A stretch of 21,444 bases of DNA from a virus (IMGVR_UViG_3300045935_000106:1-21444), one strand, 5' to 3'. Counted from the first letter of the stretch, positions 14,695 through 20,720 are shown. A program made the numbers and translations. The notes: generated by a model not told the origin, from the letters alone.

Positions 14695-15009
14695 TTAACT
14701 TCCAGACTTTACGCCAGCGCCCGCTGGTAGCGTAATGATGATCGGTTGTTGTGACATTTTCGGAACCGCGTTGTTCAGAACAAAAGTCATCACTGTAATT
14801 CCGGCAATACCGAGACCGATTGCTGTCCCGACAATCCATTTTATCAACTCAGCTTTCATGTCGGACAATTCCGCCTTTGTTGCAAGTGTAGGCAGTACTG
14901 CTTCGATATACGTAACCCGCTGCTGCACATCAATAATAGTGTGTTGCATATCTTTCATATCGTGCCGCATATCTGTTACGTCAGCTTGAAGTCCTTTTAT
15001 TTCTTCCAT
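14695..15009 (-). CDS. Coiled-coil protein with one membrane segment, XhlA-like layout, 104 aa
   Basis: Residues 1-50 form a heptad-rich coiled coil (LQADVTDMRHDMKDMQ, VQQRVTYIEAVL). A TKAELSDMKAELIKW helix follows, then a membrane span (VGTAIGLGIAGITVMTFVL) and a polar tail. This is the layout of phage haemolysin/XhlA-type proteins and of the DUF1640-like group nearby. AAAGGAG precedes ATG 15009. It lies directly upstream of minimal protein B and the M15-like gene, consistent with a lysis-module partner, though the role is not shown by any specific motif. Confidence 0.7.
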   Translation of the reverse strand: MEEIKGLQADVTDMRHDMKDMQHTIIDVQQRVTYIEAVLPTLATKAELSDMKAELIKWIVGTAIGLGIAGITVMTFVLNNAVPKMSQQPIIITLPAGAGVKSGS

Positions 15010-15030
15010 GTTTTTCTCCTTTAATTGTTT

Positions 15031-15234
15031 TTAAGCTACCCATCCTGGCGTCTTTCCTGCGGGCGGCGGTACATCCACTGGTAGTTCTTCTTTTTCTAAT
15101 GCGATACCGTTCATGTCGATCAGACCGTCATCAAACGCGTGGGCGTACCCGGCCTGCCGCAGCTTTGTCTCTATTTCTTCGAACGTCCCAATACTGACTT
15201 CCAGTATTGCATACGTATGAGTATGGTGAACCAC
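15031..15234 (-). CDS. Small hypothetical protein, 67 aa
   Basis: GTG start at 15234, with AAGGAG six nt upstream formed at the stop of the preceding gene. Begins (M)VHHTHTYAILEVSIGTFEE and has an acidic helical middle (IETKLRQAGYAHAFDDGL) and a Pro-rich end (VDVPPPAGKTPGWVA). No membrane segment and no recognised family. Starts at 15264 or earlier would overlap the previous gene. Confidence 0.65.
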   Translation of the reverse strand: MVHHTHTYAILEVSIGTFEEIETKLRQAGYAHAFDDGLIDMNGIALEKEELPVDVPPPAGKTPGWVA

Positions 15235-15244
15235 GTTATTCTCC

Positions 15245-15523
15245 TTACGCAGGAACCTTGTCAACTAAGGATGCGGATAGGTTGATACTTACCTGACGCA
15301 ACCCGGTTTCTTCGTTTTCCCAAAGTGCGCCATTAACCGACACAGCCACTTCCTTCGTGATATCTGTCGGCAACAGGTTGATAAAGGATTCCACTGCCGC
15401 GAGGGCGGCCCCCTCATCTTTCGCATGCAATGGCTGTTGCTGAACTACGAGAGCCAATCGAGCAGCAACTTTCAAACACGCTTCTTGTTTCGTCGGAGCA
15501 AGAATGTTGAATGCATATGACAC
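15245..15523 (-). CDS. Small hypothetical protein, 92 aa
   Basis: GTG start at 15523 with AAAGGAGG six nt upstream. The sequence (SYAFNILAPTKQEA, ARLALVVQQQPLHAKD, AAVESFINLLP) suggests a compact alpha/beta domain with a strand-rich end (QVSINLSASLVDKVPA). No family recognised. A palindrome copy lies upstream. Its TAA stop is part of the ribosome binding site of the next gene. Confidence 0.7.
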   Translation of the reverse strand: MSYAFNILAPTKQEACLKVAARLALVVQQQPLHAKDEGAALAAVESFINLLPTDITKEVAVSVNGALWENEETGLRQVSINLSASLVDKVPA

Positions 15524-15545
15524 GGTAGCCTCCTTTGATTAAGGA

Positions 15546-15559
15546 TGAAATTGATTTCA
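15546..15559. repeat. Palindrome copy 8, between the 142-aa and 92-aa genes
   Basis: TGAAATTGATTTCA. Read on the minus strand, its TGA is the stop codon of the upstream gene (CAT TGA AAT). It ends 22 nt before the next start codon. Confidence 0.88.
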
Positions 15560-15985
15560 ATGCAAATGACGTTTCACTTCCGGCTTGTTTTCTGTTTCCG
15601 TTGTTTCTCCGGGCGGACCGTGTTCTACTAGAGAATGCGCGCCCAAGGTTCCTAGAACCCTTGCCGTGGTTTGGATGTCTTCCGGCGTAATGGTTATCAT
15701 ATCCGCACCAAGCTTTTCTCTCGATTCGTACACCATGACCCGGATCATGTATTCAGCAATCACTTTGATGTTGCCTTCTTCCGGAAGGGCTTCCAGCGAC
15801 AGAATGAAAGCGTACATATGATACATCGCTTCCAGCGCATGGGTCGGTTCATGGCTTTTCTTGAATGTTTCCATTTTTTCATGGAACACTGTATACATAT
15901 CCTGCCAAGTTACGACACGTTCTTCGATTTCTTTTTGCAAATTCTCGTAAGCCGCTTGTTTTGTTTTTGCATCCGCTTCCATCAT
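15557..15985 (-). CDS. Helical hypothetical protein, 142 aa
   Basis: Predominantly helical and acidic: AKTKQAAYENLQKEIEERV, HALEAMYHMYAFILSLEAL, IKVIAEYMIRVMVYESREK, then TPEDIQTTARVLGTLG and a disordered polar tail ending KRHLH. A CAGGAG site precedes a tandem ATG ATG at 15985/15982. A -10-like TATAAT inside a palindrome lies about 30 nt upstream. The stop codon is supplied by the recurring palindrome. No family recognised. Confidence 0.72.
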   Translation of the reverse strand: MMEADAKTKQAAYENLQKEIEERVVTWQDMYTVFHEKMETFKKSHEPTHALEAMYHMYAFILSLEALPEEGNIKVIAEYMIRVMVYESREKLGADMITITPEDIQTTARVLGTLGAHSLVEHGPPGETTETENKPEVKRHLH

Positions 15986-16004
15986 GATGCTCCTGTTATG
16001 TGAC

Positions 16005-16021
16005 AAGAGTATTATACTCTT
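16005..16021. promoter_or_regulatory. Inverted repeat AAGAGTATTATACTCTT containing a -10-like TATAAT
   Basis: A perfect palindrome with 8-bp arms around one base. On the minus strand it contains TATAAT (16011-16016) upstream of the gene starting at 15985. The matching -35 (TAGCTT) is weak, which would suit an activated or repressed promoter. Confidence 0.4.
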
Positions 16022-16042
16022 TCACGAGGCATTAAGCTAGTC

Positions 16043-16384
16043 TCAGGGTTTCCAGTTTTTCATCGTTTCCGCTGCTTCCGGAAGTTTCATTCCGATTCCC
16101 CACGACTCTGCTTTCATGCCGGGAAATCGTTGCTCCAGCATGGCGTGCATCCATTCAGCCTCCGCGATTATAGTGTTTTCAAATTCTTCTGTAGTGAATA
16201 CACCTTTATCGATAAGCAGCTTGGTCAACGCATTGACTTCAGTACGCAACAAGAGTGTCACTTCTCTATGATCGCGGACGGCCTCGGCTTCCGGGTCTTC
16301 TTTAATACGCGTGCCGAGTTGCCAGCCTGCCAGAACTGAACGCCATTTAGCCAGCCTGTTCGTTGCGTCCGTATATGCGCTCAT
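16043..16384 (-). CDS. Hypothetical helical protein, 113 aa
   Basis: Begins MSAYTDATNRLAKWRSVLAG. Charged helical segments follow (EDPEAEAVRDHREVTLLLRT, VNALTKLLIDKGVFTTEEFE, then AEWMHAMLEQRFPGMKA). The start overlaps the stop of the 42-aa membrane protein (ATGA), with an AGGA six nt upstream. The EEF...AEWMHAMLEQRFPG segment looks like a conserved phage hypothetical protein, but I cannot name a function. Confidence 0.72.
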   Translation of the reverse strand: MSAYTDATNRLAKWRSVLAGWQLGTRIKEDPEAEAVRDHREVTLLLRTEVNALTKLLIDKGVFTTEEFENTIIAEAEWMHAMLEQRFPGMKAESWGIGMKLPEAAETMKNWKP

Positions 16385-16509
16385 TTTGAGTCCTGTCCAG
16401 AATCAGACTTGTCGTGGTTTGCTACCCATGCCGCAAGACACAGCAAACCAAAAGCACCAAGAACTAAAACACCCATCCCTACATACCACCCAGTCAAAAC
16501 GTCCATCAT
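16381..16509 (-). CDS. Tiny single-span membrane protein, 42 aa
   Basis: MMDVLTGWYVGMGVLVLGAF followed by GLLCLAAWVAN, then a polar tail HDKSDSGQDSK. One membrane span with a short charged C-terminus. AAAGGAG lies upstream of a tandem ATG ATG (16509/16506). The start overlaps the stop of the preceding 67-aa membrane gene and its stop overlaps the next start, so all three are coupled. It could be a small holin-like or spanin-like accessory protein; only position and membrane span support this. Confidence 0.65.
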   Translation of the reverse strand: MMDVLTGWYVGMGVLVLGAFGLLCLAAWVANHDKSDSGQDSK

Positions 16510-16709
16510 TTTTCTCCTTTACAGAGTGAATCCATTAAAAAAGCAAGACCTTGCAACGCAGTCCAAATAATTACAGTAATTGCAATAATAAACCCGATCC
16601 CGTATTGGTACACTAACACCGCAGAAATCGCGGACGCCAGCCACGAAGCCCGTCGTAATTCCTTTGAGATAGCCCCAAACGCCTTCTTATTATAACAAAT
16701 ATGTATCAT
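16506..16709 (-). CDS. Small membrane protein, two spans, holin candidate, 67 aa
   Basis: After a short basic N-terminus (KKAFGAISKELRRASW) there are two adjacent hydrophobic stretches (LASAISAVLVYQYGIGFIIA and ITVIIWTALQGLAFLM), then a charged tail CKGEK. Small size, two spans and a basic end fit a holin, but no family signature is visible and the endolysin candidate is 2 kb downstream. AGGGAG precedes ATG 16709, with a palindrome copy 20 nt upstream. Confidence 0.68.
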   Translation of the reverse strand: MIHICYNKKAFGAISKELRRASWLASAISAVLVYQYGIGFIIAITVIIWTALQGLAFLMDSLCKGEK

Positions 16710-16729
16710 TTTATCTCCCTAAATGCTAT

Positions 16730-16743
16730 TGAAATCGATTTCA
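16730..16743. repeat. Palindrome copy 9, upstream of the 67-aa membrane gene
   Basis: TGAAATCGATTTCA, fully symmetric, 20 nt before the start at 16709 and 5' of AGGGAG. Confidence 0.87.
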
Positions 16744-16861
16744 AGACCGCAAAATGGTATCAAAAACACGCGTTTTCTTGCAAAAATCGAACAAAAATGA
16801 CATAAAAACGCGATTTTCGAGAGAAAATCACACGAAATCGGCCCAAAACTCGCTATTTTCT
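16744..16861. other. A/T-rich non-coding gap with repeated GCG-ATTTTC elements and a hairpin
   Basis: The plus strand is A-rich with three spaced related elements (GCGTTTTC, GCGATTTTC, CGCTATTTTC) about 40 bp apart. A perfect hairpin, GATTTTC-GAGA-GAAAATC, lies at 16812-16829. No gene fits. Possible roles are a regulatory leader, a replication-associated site or a terminator region. Confidence 0.45.
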
Positions 16862-17488
16862 TCAATAACGATGAATATCAGGAAAAGAAGATCGTTTTTT
16901 ACGGTATTTTGCCATACCAATCTGCTGATCGCTCCATAAACCACCTTCCGGATTAGCCCTCGGCCATTCATCAGGTATTTGAATTAACGACGATACATCT
17001 GAACCTTTTCGTACCCGCCGCACTCGAATAACTCCTTCTCTTACGTGTATAAACGGCCAAAAAGGCTTACGCACCGTCAATCTCCGCCCGATCTTGTTGA
17101 TACGCGTATTTGCCCTATCTAATGTAGGGCTGAATCGTATCCCAAGCTCGGCAAACCCCAATCTAAACAGCAACTCCGTATGAACCATCCACTCCTGCAT
17201 TTGCAAATAGGCTATAGAATTGATTTCGATCAAGGTACCATCAAACATCCATGTTGTAATGTTGTCATCCGCGACATTGGCCTTCAGTACGTTTTCCATA
17301 ACAACGTAAAATGATTCTAATAGCCAATATGGGTTTGTTTCCGTCAGATAGTTAGCGTAGCCTTCTAATTCAGAAACCACGTCCTGACTTAATCGAACAA
17401 ACTTTGTTTCAGATGTCAGACCGAAAGTGTTGTACATTTCGGTCAATAAGGCATCCGCCCGCGCTTCAGGGTCAACAGGATACTGCAT
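16862..17488 (-). CDS. Hypothetical protein, 208 aa
   Basis: ATG 17488 with GGGAGG upstream. The N-terminal half is helical and acidic (MQYPVDPEARADALLTEMYN, NYLTETNPYWLLESFYVV, MQEWMVHTELLFRLGFAEL). The C-terminal half is basic (DRANTRINKIGRRLTVRKPF, VREGVIRVRRVRKGSD) and ends KYRKKRSSFPDIHRY. This acidic-then-basic layout might indicate nucleic-acid contact through the C-terminus. No family was recognised. It precedes the A/T-rich gap. Confidence 0.75.
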   Translation of the reverse strand: MQYPVDPEARADALLTEMYNTFGLTSETKFVRLSQDVVSELEGYANYLTETNPYWLLESFYVVMENVLKANVADDNITTWMFDGTLIEINSIAYLQMQEWMVHTELLFRLGFAELGIRFSPTLDRANTRINKIGRRLTVRKPFWPFIHVREGVIRVRRVRKGSDVSSLIQIPDEWPRANPEGGLWSDQQIGMAKYRKKRSSFPDIHRY

Positions 17489-17523
17489 GCACCCTCCCTT
17501 GCTCTCCCGAACAGAAACGTGTG

Positions 17524-18093
17524 TTATTGTGGGACCTCGATTTCAACAATGGAAGCCGAAAACCGCTCAGGCGCGACCACGCGAGTCCTTATTGTTTTCG
17601 TTGTTCTTGCTTTACGCACTGCTTTAGGTGCTTTGCTTTCCGCAAGTGCCGCATCCAATTCAGCTTTGCCTCCCGCTTTCGTGATGAATGTTTTCAGCCG
17701 CCGCAAGACATCACGGAGTGTAGTTGCTTCCGGGGCCGCGTAATAATACGGTGCAAAAATGTGCATTGCCGCGTCCGTGTCCATACCGAGCACGTGGGCG
17801 ACTGCTCCGTATCCACGCAACAGCCTGACCCTGCCTTCCGTAGCGCGGAAGGTCGGCGCATAGCGCGCACCGATTCCGTTCCCGCCCGGTTTATCCATGG
17901 ACAAGCCGAGTTTGCGGAAGTACGGATACTGCACAACCCATCCTGCCGCGTTGCAGATGGTGCGGCAGCGGCCATCCTCTGTAATCTTGAACGGTTCCCC
18001 GAAGTCTGTTGAACACTTGAAGTTGCGATCCTGCACACTCGATAAGGCATTGAATGCAGCAATCAAATGACTGATATTTGCTTTGCGTTCCAT
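17524..18093 (-). CDS. Hypothetical protein, 189 aa
   Basis: MERKANISHLIAAFNALSSV starts at ATG 18093, the first in-frame ATG after the palindrome. GGGGGA lies upstream. The middle contains two Cys (STDFGEPFKITEDGRCRTIC), an aromatic segment (GWVVQYPYFRKLGLSMDKPG) and YGAVAHVLGMDTDAAMHIF followed by APYYYAAPEATTLRDVL. The C-terminus is basic and rich in Lys, Arg and Thr (KAVRKARTTKTIRTRVVAPE). No family recognised; nucleic-acid binding through the basic tail is a weak inference. Confidence 0.75.
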   Translation of the reverse strand: MERKANISHLIAAFNALSSVQDRNFKCSTDFGEPFKITEDGRCRTICNAAGWVVQYPYFRKLGLSMDKPGGNGIGARYAPTFRATEGRVRLLRGYGAVAHVLGMDTDAAMHIFAPYYYAAPEATTLRDVLRRLKTFITKAGGKAELDAALAESKAPKAVRKARTTKTIRTRVVAPERFSASIVEIEVPQ

Positions 18094-18113
18094 TGTATCC
18101 CCCGTTCTGGTTA

Positions 18114-18127
18114 TGAAATCAATTTCA
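18114..18127. repeat. Palindrome copy 10, between DUF1640-like C and the 189-aa gene
   Basis: TGAAATCAATTTCA. Its TGA on the minus strand is the stop codon of the upstream gene (CAT TGA AAT), and it ends 20 nt before the next start. Confidence 0.88.
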
Positions 18128-18358
18128 ATGCATCCAGCGCAATGCACCTAGAATAGTTACAGTACACGCAATGACTGTACCACCAAGTTTGATAATTAAC
18201 TCTTGTTTCAGGATTACTAAATCCTCCTTGGTGGTAAGTCTATTTTGTGCATCCGTAATGACTTGCACTGCGGTATTCGCTTGCAGTTCTGAAAAACCCG
18301 CCTCACGCAATCGGCGTGACGCATCCAGAGTGTCAAAGGTAACGGTAATACTTGCCAT
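18125..18358 (-). CDS. DUF1640-like coiled-coil membrane protein C, 77 aa
   Basis: MASITVTFDTLDASRRLREA then GFSELQANTAV, a TTKEDLVILKQEL coiled coil, IIKLGG and a C-terminal hydrophobic segment (TVIACTVTILGALRWMH). Same layout as proteins A and D; the last helix shares IKLG...VIAC...LRW.H with D. GGGGAGG lies upstream of ATG 18358, and an extended -10 promoter precedes it. The stop codon lies in the palindrome. Likely a membrane-anchored oligomer, role unknown. Confidence 0.77.
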   Translation of the reverse strand: MASITVTFDTLDASRRLREAGFSELQANTAVQVITDAQNRLTTKEDLVILKQELIIKLGGTVIACTVTILGALRWMH

Positions 18359-18403
18359 CACATCCTCCCCTATACAACAAACAAAAGTTCTTACGTACCC
18401 AAT

Positions 18404-18432
18404 AGTATACCATAAAAGACAAAGAAACACAA
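18404..18432 (-). promoter_or_regulatory. Extended -10 promoter upstream of DUF1640-like C
   Basis: Minus strand TTGTGT, 17-nt spacer, TATACT preceded by TGG (extended -10). The 11-mer TATGGTATACT is identical in the promoter at 20677-20705. Confidence 0.6.
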
Positions 18433-18441
18433 GCATTATTT

Positions 18442-18825
18442 CTAACCACGTCGAACCCGGATACGGCGTTTCGCTTTGCTGTAGTCCACTGCGACTGGTT
18501 TCTTTTGTGCCACAAATGGAAACTCTTGGTAAGGATTCCTGCCCGCACGTAATACACGTTCTCGCGGCGGTACCGTATTCATTACCTGTTCCAGCATGTT
18601 GAGCACATTCGCACTTGGGTCTTGCACTCTTGCAGCGTCCGCCAGCAAAGCGGATACTGTTCGTTCCTCGAAATAAGCATAGTCCGTGTTGAACATACTG
18701 TTTACCCTGGCGTCATGCATAATGCGTTCAGCAATTAACGGTGATGTGGCTCCCTCTTTTCGATCGATGAACTCAAACGGAAGAACAGAATGCAGGTTGA
18801 CCATCAAATCTTTATTGCTTGCCAT
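18442..18825 (-). CDS. Hypothetical protein, 127 aa
   Basis: MASNKDLMVNLHSVLPFEFI at ATG 18825 with AAGGAG seven nt upstream; one base separates it from the previous stop. Segments include ATSPLIAERIMHDARVNSMF, YAYFEERTVSALLADAARVQ and LNMLEQVMNTVPPRERVLRA, then a basic end (YSKAKRRIRVRRG). Mainly helical. No family recognised. Confidence 0.74.
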   Translation of the reverse strand: MASNKDLMVNLHSVLPFEFIDRKEGATSPLIAERIMHDARVNSMFNTDYAYFEERTVSALLADAARVQDPSANVLNMLEQVMNTVPPRERVLRAGRNPYQEFPFVAQKKPVAVDYSKAKRRIRVRRG

Positions 18826-18826
18826 G

Positions 18827-19180
18827 TCAAGTCTCCTTCGCCACCGCCACAATCAGTTTAGCTAGGTTCTCCAGTTGCCGTTCGTTCAGCGTCCCTGTGC
18901 TGATTTGTTTGATTTGTTTTGCTTTCACCTTTGGTTCCGGTTTCACATCATCGGGCGGGAACGGAATATTAACTTCTTCTTGAGTGACCCCTTTCGGCCA
19001 CAACTCTTTCGGCAAATCCTGTAATGTAATTTTCCCGGCGGCGAGCGTCGCCTGAATATTCTTCTGCATCAGTTGCCTTATGGTCAGTTGATGTACCGTT
19101 GCAACATGAGAGCGCAGCTTCGCCAACTTTTTCCGCATGGCGATAGACTTCACATGCGCTTCTTTACTAAATGTACCCAT
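18827..19180 (-). CDS. Hypothetical basic protein, 117 aa
   Basis: MGTFSKEAHVKSIAMRKKLA followed by KLRSHVATVHQLTIRQLMQK: a basic N-terminal helix region, then a Pro/Glu/Lys linker (NIPFPPDDVKPEPKVKAKQ) and a C-terminal helix (NERQLENLAKLIVAVAKET). ATG 19180 has AGGGAG upstream and a palindrome copy beyond it. Could bind nucleic acid through the basic helix, but no domain is recognisable. Confidence 0.73.
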   Translation of the reverse strand: MGTFSKEAHVKSIAMRKKLAKLRSHVATVHQLTIRQLMQKNIQATLAAGKITLQDLPKELWPKGVTQEEVNIPFPPDDVKPEPKVKAKQIKQISTGTLNERQLENLAKLIVAVAKET

Positions 19181-19196
19181 CGTGTTCTCCCTAATG

Positions 19197-19210
19197 TGAA
19201 ATTAATTTCA
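19197..19210. repeat. Palindrome copy 11, between DUF1640-like D and the 117-aa gene
   Basis: TGAAATTAATTTCA, the only copy with a TA centre. Its TGA is the stop codon of the upstream gene, and it ends 16 nt before the next start. Confidence 0.88.
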
Positions 19211-19447
19211 ATGCGGCCAACGTAATAATACAAAAAGAATGGCATTACAGGCAATAACGATTGATCCAAGCTTAATAACTAGCTCATGCCTCAGTAGTTG
19301 TAATTCCGCTTTCAAGTCTTTCTTCGTTACTAGCTCATCCTGGGCATCAACCATAGCTCGCACAAACGCTACTGCTTGTTTTTCAGTAAAACCTTCTTGT
19401 TCTAATTTTTTAGCAGTTTCCAAGGTATTAAAAACAGTTGCAGCCAT
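19208..19447 (-). CDS. DUF1640-like coiled-coil membrane protein D, 79 aa
   Basis: MAATVFNTLETAKKLEQEGF then TEKQAVAFVRAMVDAQDEL, a coiled coil (TKKDLKAELQLLRHELVIKL) and a membrane segment GSIVIACNAILFVLLRWPH. It is the closest relative of protein C; both end LRW.H at a palindrome-borne stop. AAGGAG lies immediately after palindrome copy 12 and before ATG 19447. Function unknown. Confidence 0.77.
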   Translation of the reverse strand: MAATVFNTLETAKKLEQEGFTEKQAVAFVRAMVDAQDELVTKKDLKAELQLLRHELVIKLGSIVIACNAILFVLLRWPH

Positions 19448-19460
19448 TGTATTCTCCTTT

Positions 19461-19474
19461 TGAAATTGATTTCA
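19461..19474. repeat. Palindrome copy 12, between the 65-aa gene and DUF1640-like D
   Basis: TGAAATTGATTTCA. Its TGA ends the upstream gene (GAA AAA TGA), AAGGAG follows at once, and the next ATG is 13 nt away. Confidence 0.9.
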
Positions 19475-19669
19475 TTTTTCGGTGGTCGCGTTTTTCACCA
19501 TGCCATGGCTTCTGTGTTCTTCCCGCCACTTGTCAGCCAACTCCACCATGGTTTGTGTCTTAGGCTTTACTGATCTAAAAATTCTGGCAACGGACGGTGA
19601 AAAGAAGTTATCCGTATCGTCATCATACTGAAACTTCGCGCCACACGAACACTGCATGAACAATTGCAT
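19472..19669 (-). CDS. Small CxCG zinc-ribbon-like protein, 65 aa
   Basis: MQLFMQCSCGAKFQYDDDTD has one CxCG knuckle near residue 7 followed by an acidic patch. The rest is polar and helical (QTMVELADKWREEHRSHGMV). Only half of a typical four-ligand zinc site is visible, with two later His as possible extra ligands. GGGAGGAAG precedes ATG 19669; longer readings overlap the upstream gene. The stop is in the palindrome. Role unknown. Confidence 0.7.
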   Translation of the reverse strand: MQLFMQCSCGAKFQYDDDTDNFFSPSVARIFRSVKPKTQTMVELADKWREEHRSHGMVKNATTEK

Positions 19670-19694
19670 CACTTCCTCCCTCTTTGTTTTACAT

Positions 19695-20018
19695 CTATTT
19701 GTTTTTACTTTGAACAAGTGTCTTGGTTTCCGGACCCAGGTACCCCCACCCTGTAGGCCGATGGATGTAGGTGCCCATATCCTTCTCGTTCCGCACATCG
19801 TAGATTTGGATCGCTACTCCAATCGGTTTGAAGCGGCATTCAATCATCGCGGCGGTATGTGCCCTGAACAATGACTTGTACGCCCGCCCGATCAGGTTGA
19901 TTTTACTGGATTGGCTGTACAGCCGGTATGGCCGAATGGCCTCCCCCCGCTTTGGGTCCCACTTATATTTTTCTTCACCGTTATGGACAGGCGTTATCTT
20001 TCGTTCCCGTTGTTCCAA
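19695..20018 (-). CDS. Hypothetical protein, 107 aa (TTG start)
   Basis: (M)EQRERKITPVHNGEEKYKWD begins at TTG 20018 with GGAGGGAG upstream. The protein is basic with strand-rich parts (YRLYSQSSKINLIGRAYKSL, MIECRFKPIGVAIQIYDVRN, YIHRPTGWGYLGPETKTLV). No family or membrane segment recognised. The TTG is preferred because the ribosome binding site is strong and positioned immediately behind palindrome copy 13. Confidence 0.7.
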   Translation of the reverse strand: MEQRERKITPVHNGEEKYKWDPKRGEAIRPYRLYSQSSKINLIGRAYKSLFRAHTAAMIECRFKPIGVAIQIYDVRNEKDMGTYIHRPTGWGYLGPETKTLVQSKNK

Positions 20019-20031
20019 GACTCCCTCCTTT

Positions 20032-20045
20032 TGAAATTGATTTCA
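20032..20045. repeat. Palindrome copy 13, between the 72-aa and 107-aa genes
   Basis: TGAAATTGATTTCA. Its TGA is the stop of the upstream gene (ATT TGA AAT), AAAGGAGG follows, and the next start (TTG) is 13 nt away. Confidence 0.9.
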
Positions 20046-20261
20046 AATAAACCCTTCCTTCTTGCACAACCAAGCTGCAATCCACAAAACCGGCGGGACT
20101 GTCCTGTCAATCCTTTCGACCTGGGACATAGGAATCCAGTAATCATCATCGGCGTAAACAATCAGAATTGCATTATCTGATTCACGTTTAATAAAGTCCA
20201 CTGTAATAGGTGTGTATTCTGTACCCCCGTATTCTGTACCACGATACTCTTGATCGCTCAT
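20043..20261 (-). CDS. Small hypothetical protein with short N-terminal repeat, 72 aa
   Basis: MSDQEYRGTEYGGTEYTPIT carries a short tandem repeat (RGTEY/GGTEY) matched by a repeated GGTACAGAATAC in the DNA. The rest is DNAILIVYADDDYWIPMSQV and RIDRTVPPVLWIAAWLCKKE, a possible small beta domain with an amphipathic helix at the end. ATG overlaps the upstream TGA (ATGA). No family recognised. Confidence 0.7.
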   Translation of the reverse strand: MSDQEYRGTEYGGTEYTPITVDFIKRESDNAILIVYADDDYWIPMSQVERIDRTVPPVLWIAAWLCKKEGFI

Positions 20262-20638
20262 ATCTTTTCCTTACGCACCCGAATTTTGCGATTCTGAAAC
20301 CGGGCCTGTAAGTCAGTTGTATAGATTATAAACAGCGAGGCTGGTCCCCACATTTCTTCTGCATGAATTTGATCATCAATACGGTACTTTGCAGCTAATG
20401 CAGGAAAGTACTTGAGGTAGCAATCCGGACAAACGCAATCTACACCGTCTACACGTGGCATCATTATTTCAAACATACTTAACCACATATTGCATTTTTG
20501 ACATTTGTAGCAGCGGGGTTCGTTTTTTATTTTTCTCCAGCGTGGAACATCTTCCATTCGCGGAAGACGAACACATCTTGTATAGCCGTCGTAGCATGAA
20601 AACGACATATCACACATCCGGCAACCTACCCACGTCAT
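20258..20638 (-). CDS. Cys-rich putative zinc-finger protein, 126 aa
   Basis: MTWVGCRMCDMSFSCYDGYT then RCYKCQKCNMWLSMFEIMMP and DGVDCVCPDCYLKYFPALAA: three Cys clusters (CxxC, CxxC, CxC-PDC) consistent with two zinc sites. The C-terminal part is helical and basic (NRKIRVRKEKI). ATG 20638 is chosen for GGGAGG directly upstream and because a well-placed promoter ends just before it; the frame extends to 20710 without a ribosome site. It is the first gene after the non-coding gap, so an early or regulatory DNA-binding role is possible. Confidence 0.75.
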   Translation of the reverse strand: MTWVGCRMCDMSFSCYDGYTRCVRLPRMEDVPRWRKIKNEPRCYKCQKCNMWLSMFEIMMPRVDGVDCVCPDCYLKYFPALAAKYRIDDQIHAEEMWGPASLFIIYTTDLQARFQNRKIRVRKEKI

Positions 20639-20676
20639 ACAATCCTCCCGAAAAATTTTTGATACCCTTAAACGAG

Positions 20677-20705
20677 AGTATACCATACAATCAACGACTT
20701 GGCAA
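20677..20705 (-). promoter_or_regulatory. Extended -10 promoter for the small-gene block
   Basis: Minus strand TTGCCA, 17-nt spacer, TATACT preceded by TGG. It shares TATGGTATACT with the promoter at 18404-18432. A palindrome copy lies 15 bp upstream of the -35. The leader to ATG 20638 is about 30 nt. Confidence 0.62.
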
Positions 20706-20720
20706 ATCATTTGATCTAGG

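Noticed and set aside
17216-17232. Partial palindrome match (GAATTGATTTCGA) in the 208-aa gene
   Set aside because: Lacks the full symmetric arms; probably chance within coding sequence.
17404-18012. Plus-strand open frame of 202 aa, rich in Cys and Phe
   Set aside because: Antisense to two minus-strand genes with strong ribosome sites; Cys/Phe/Arg richness is typical of the reverse frame of Lys/Glu/Ala-rich genes.
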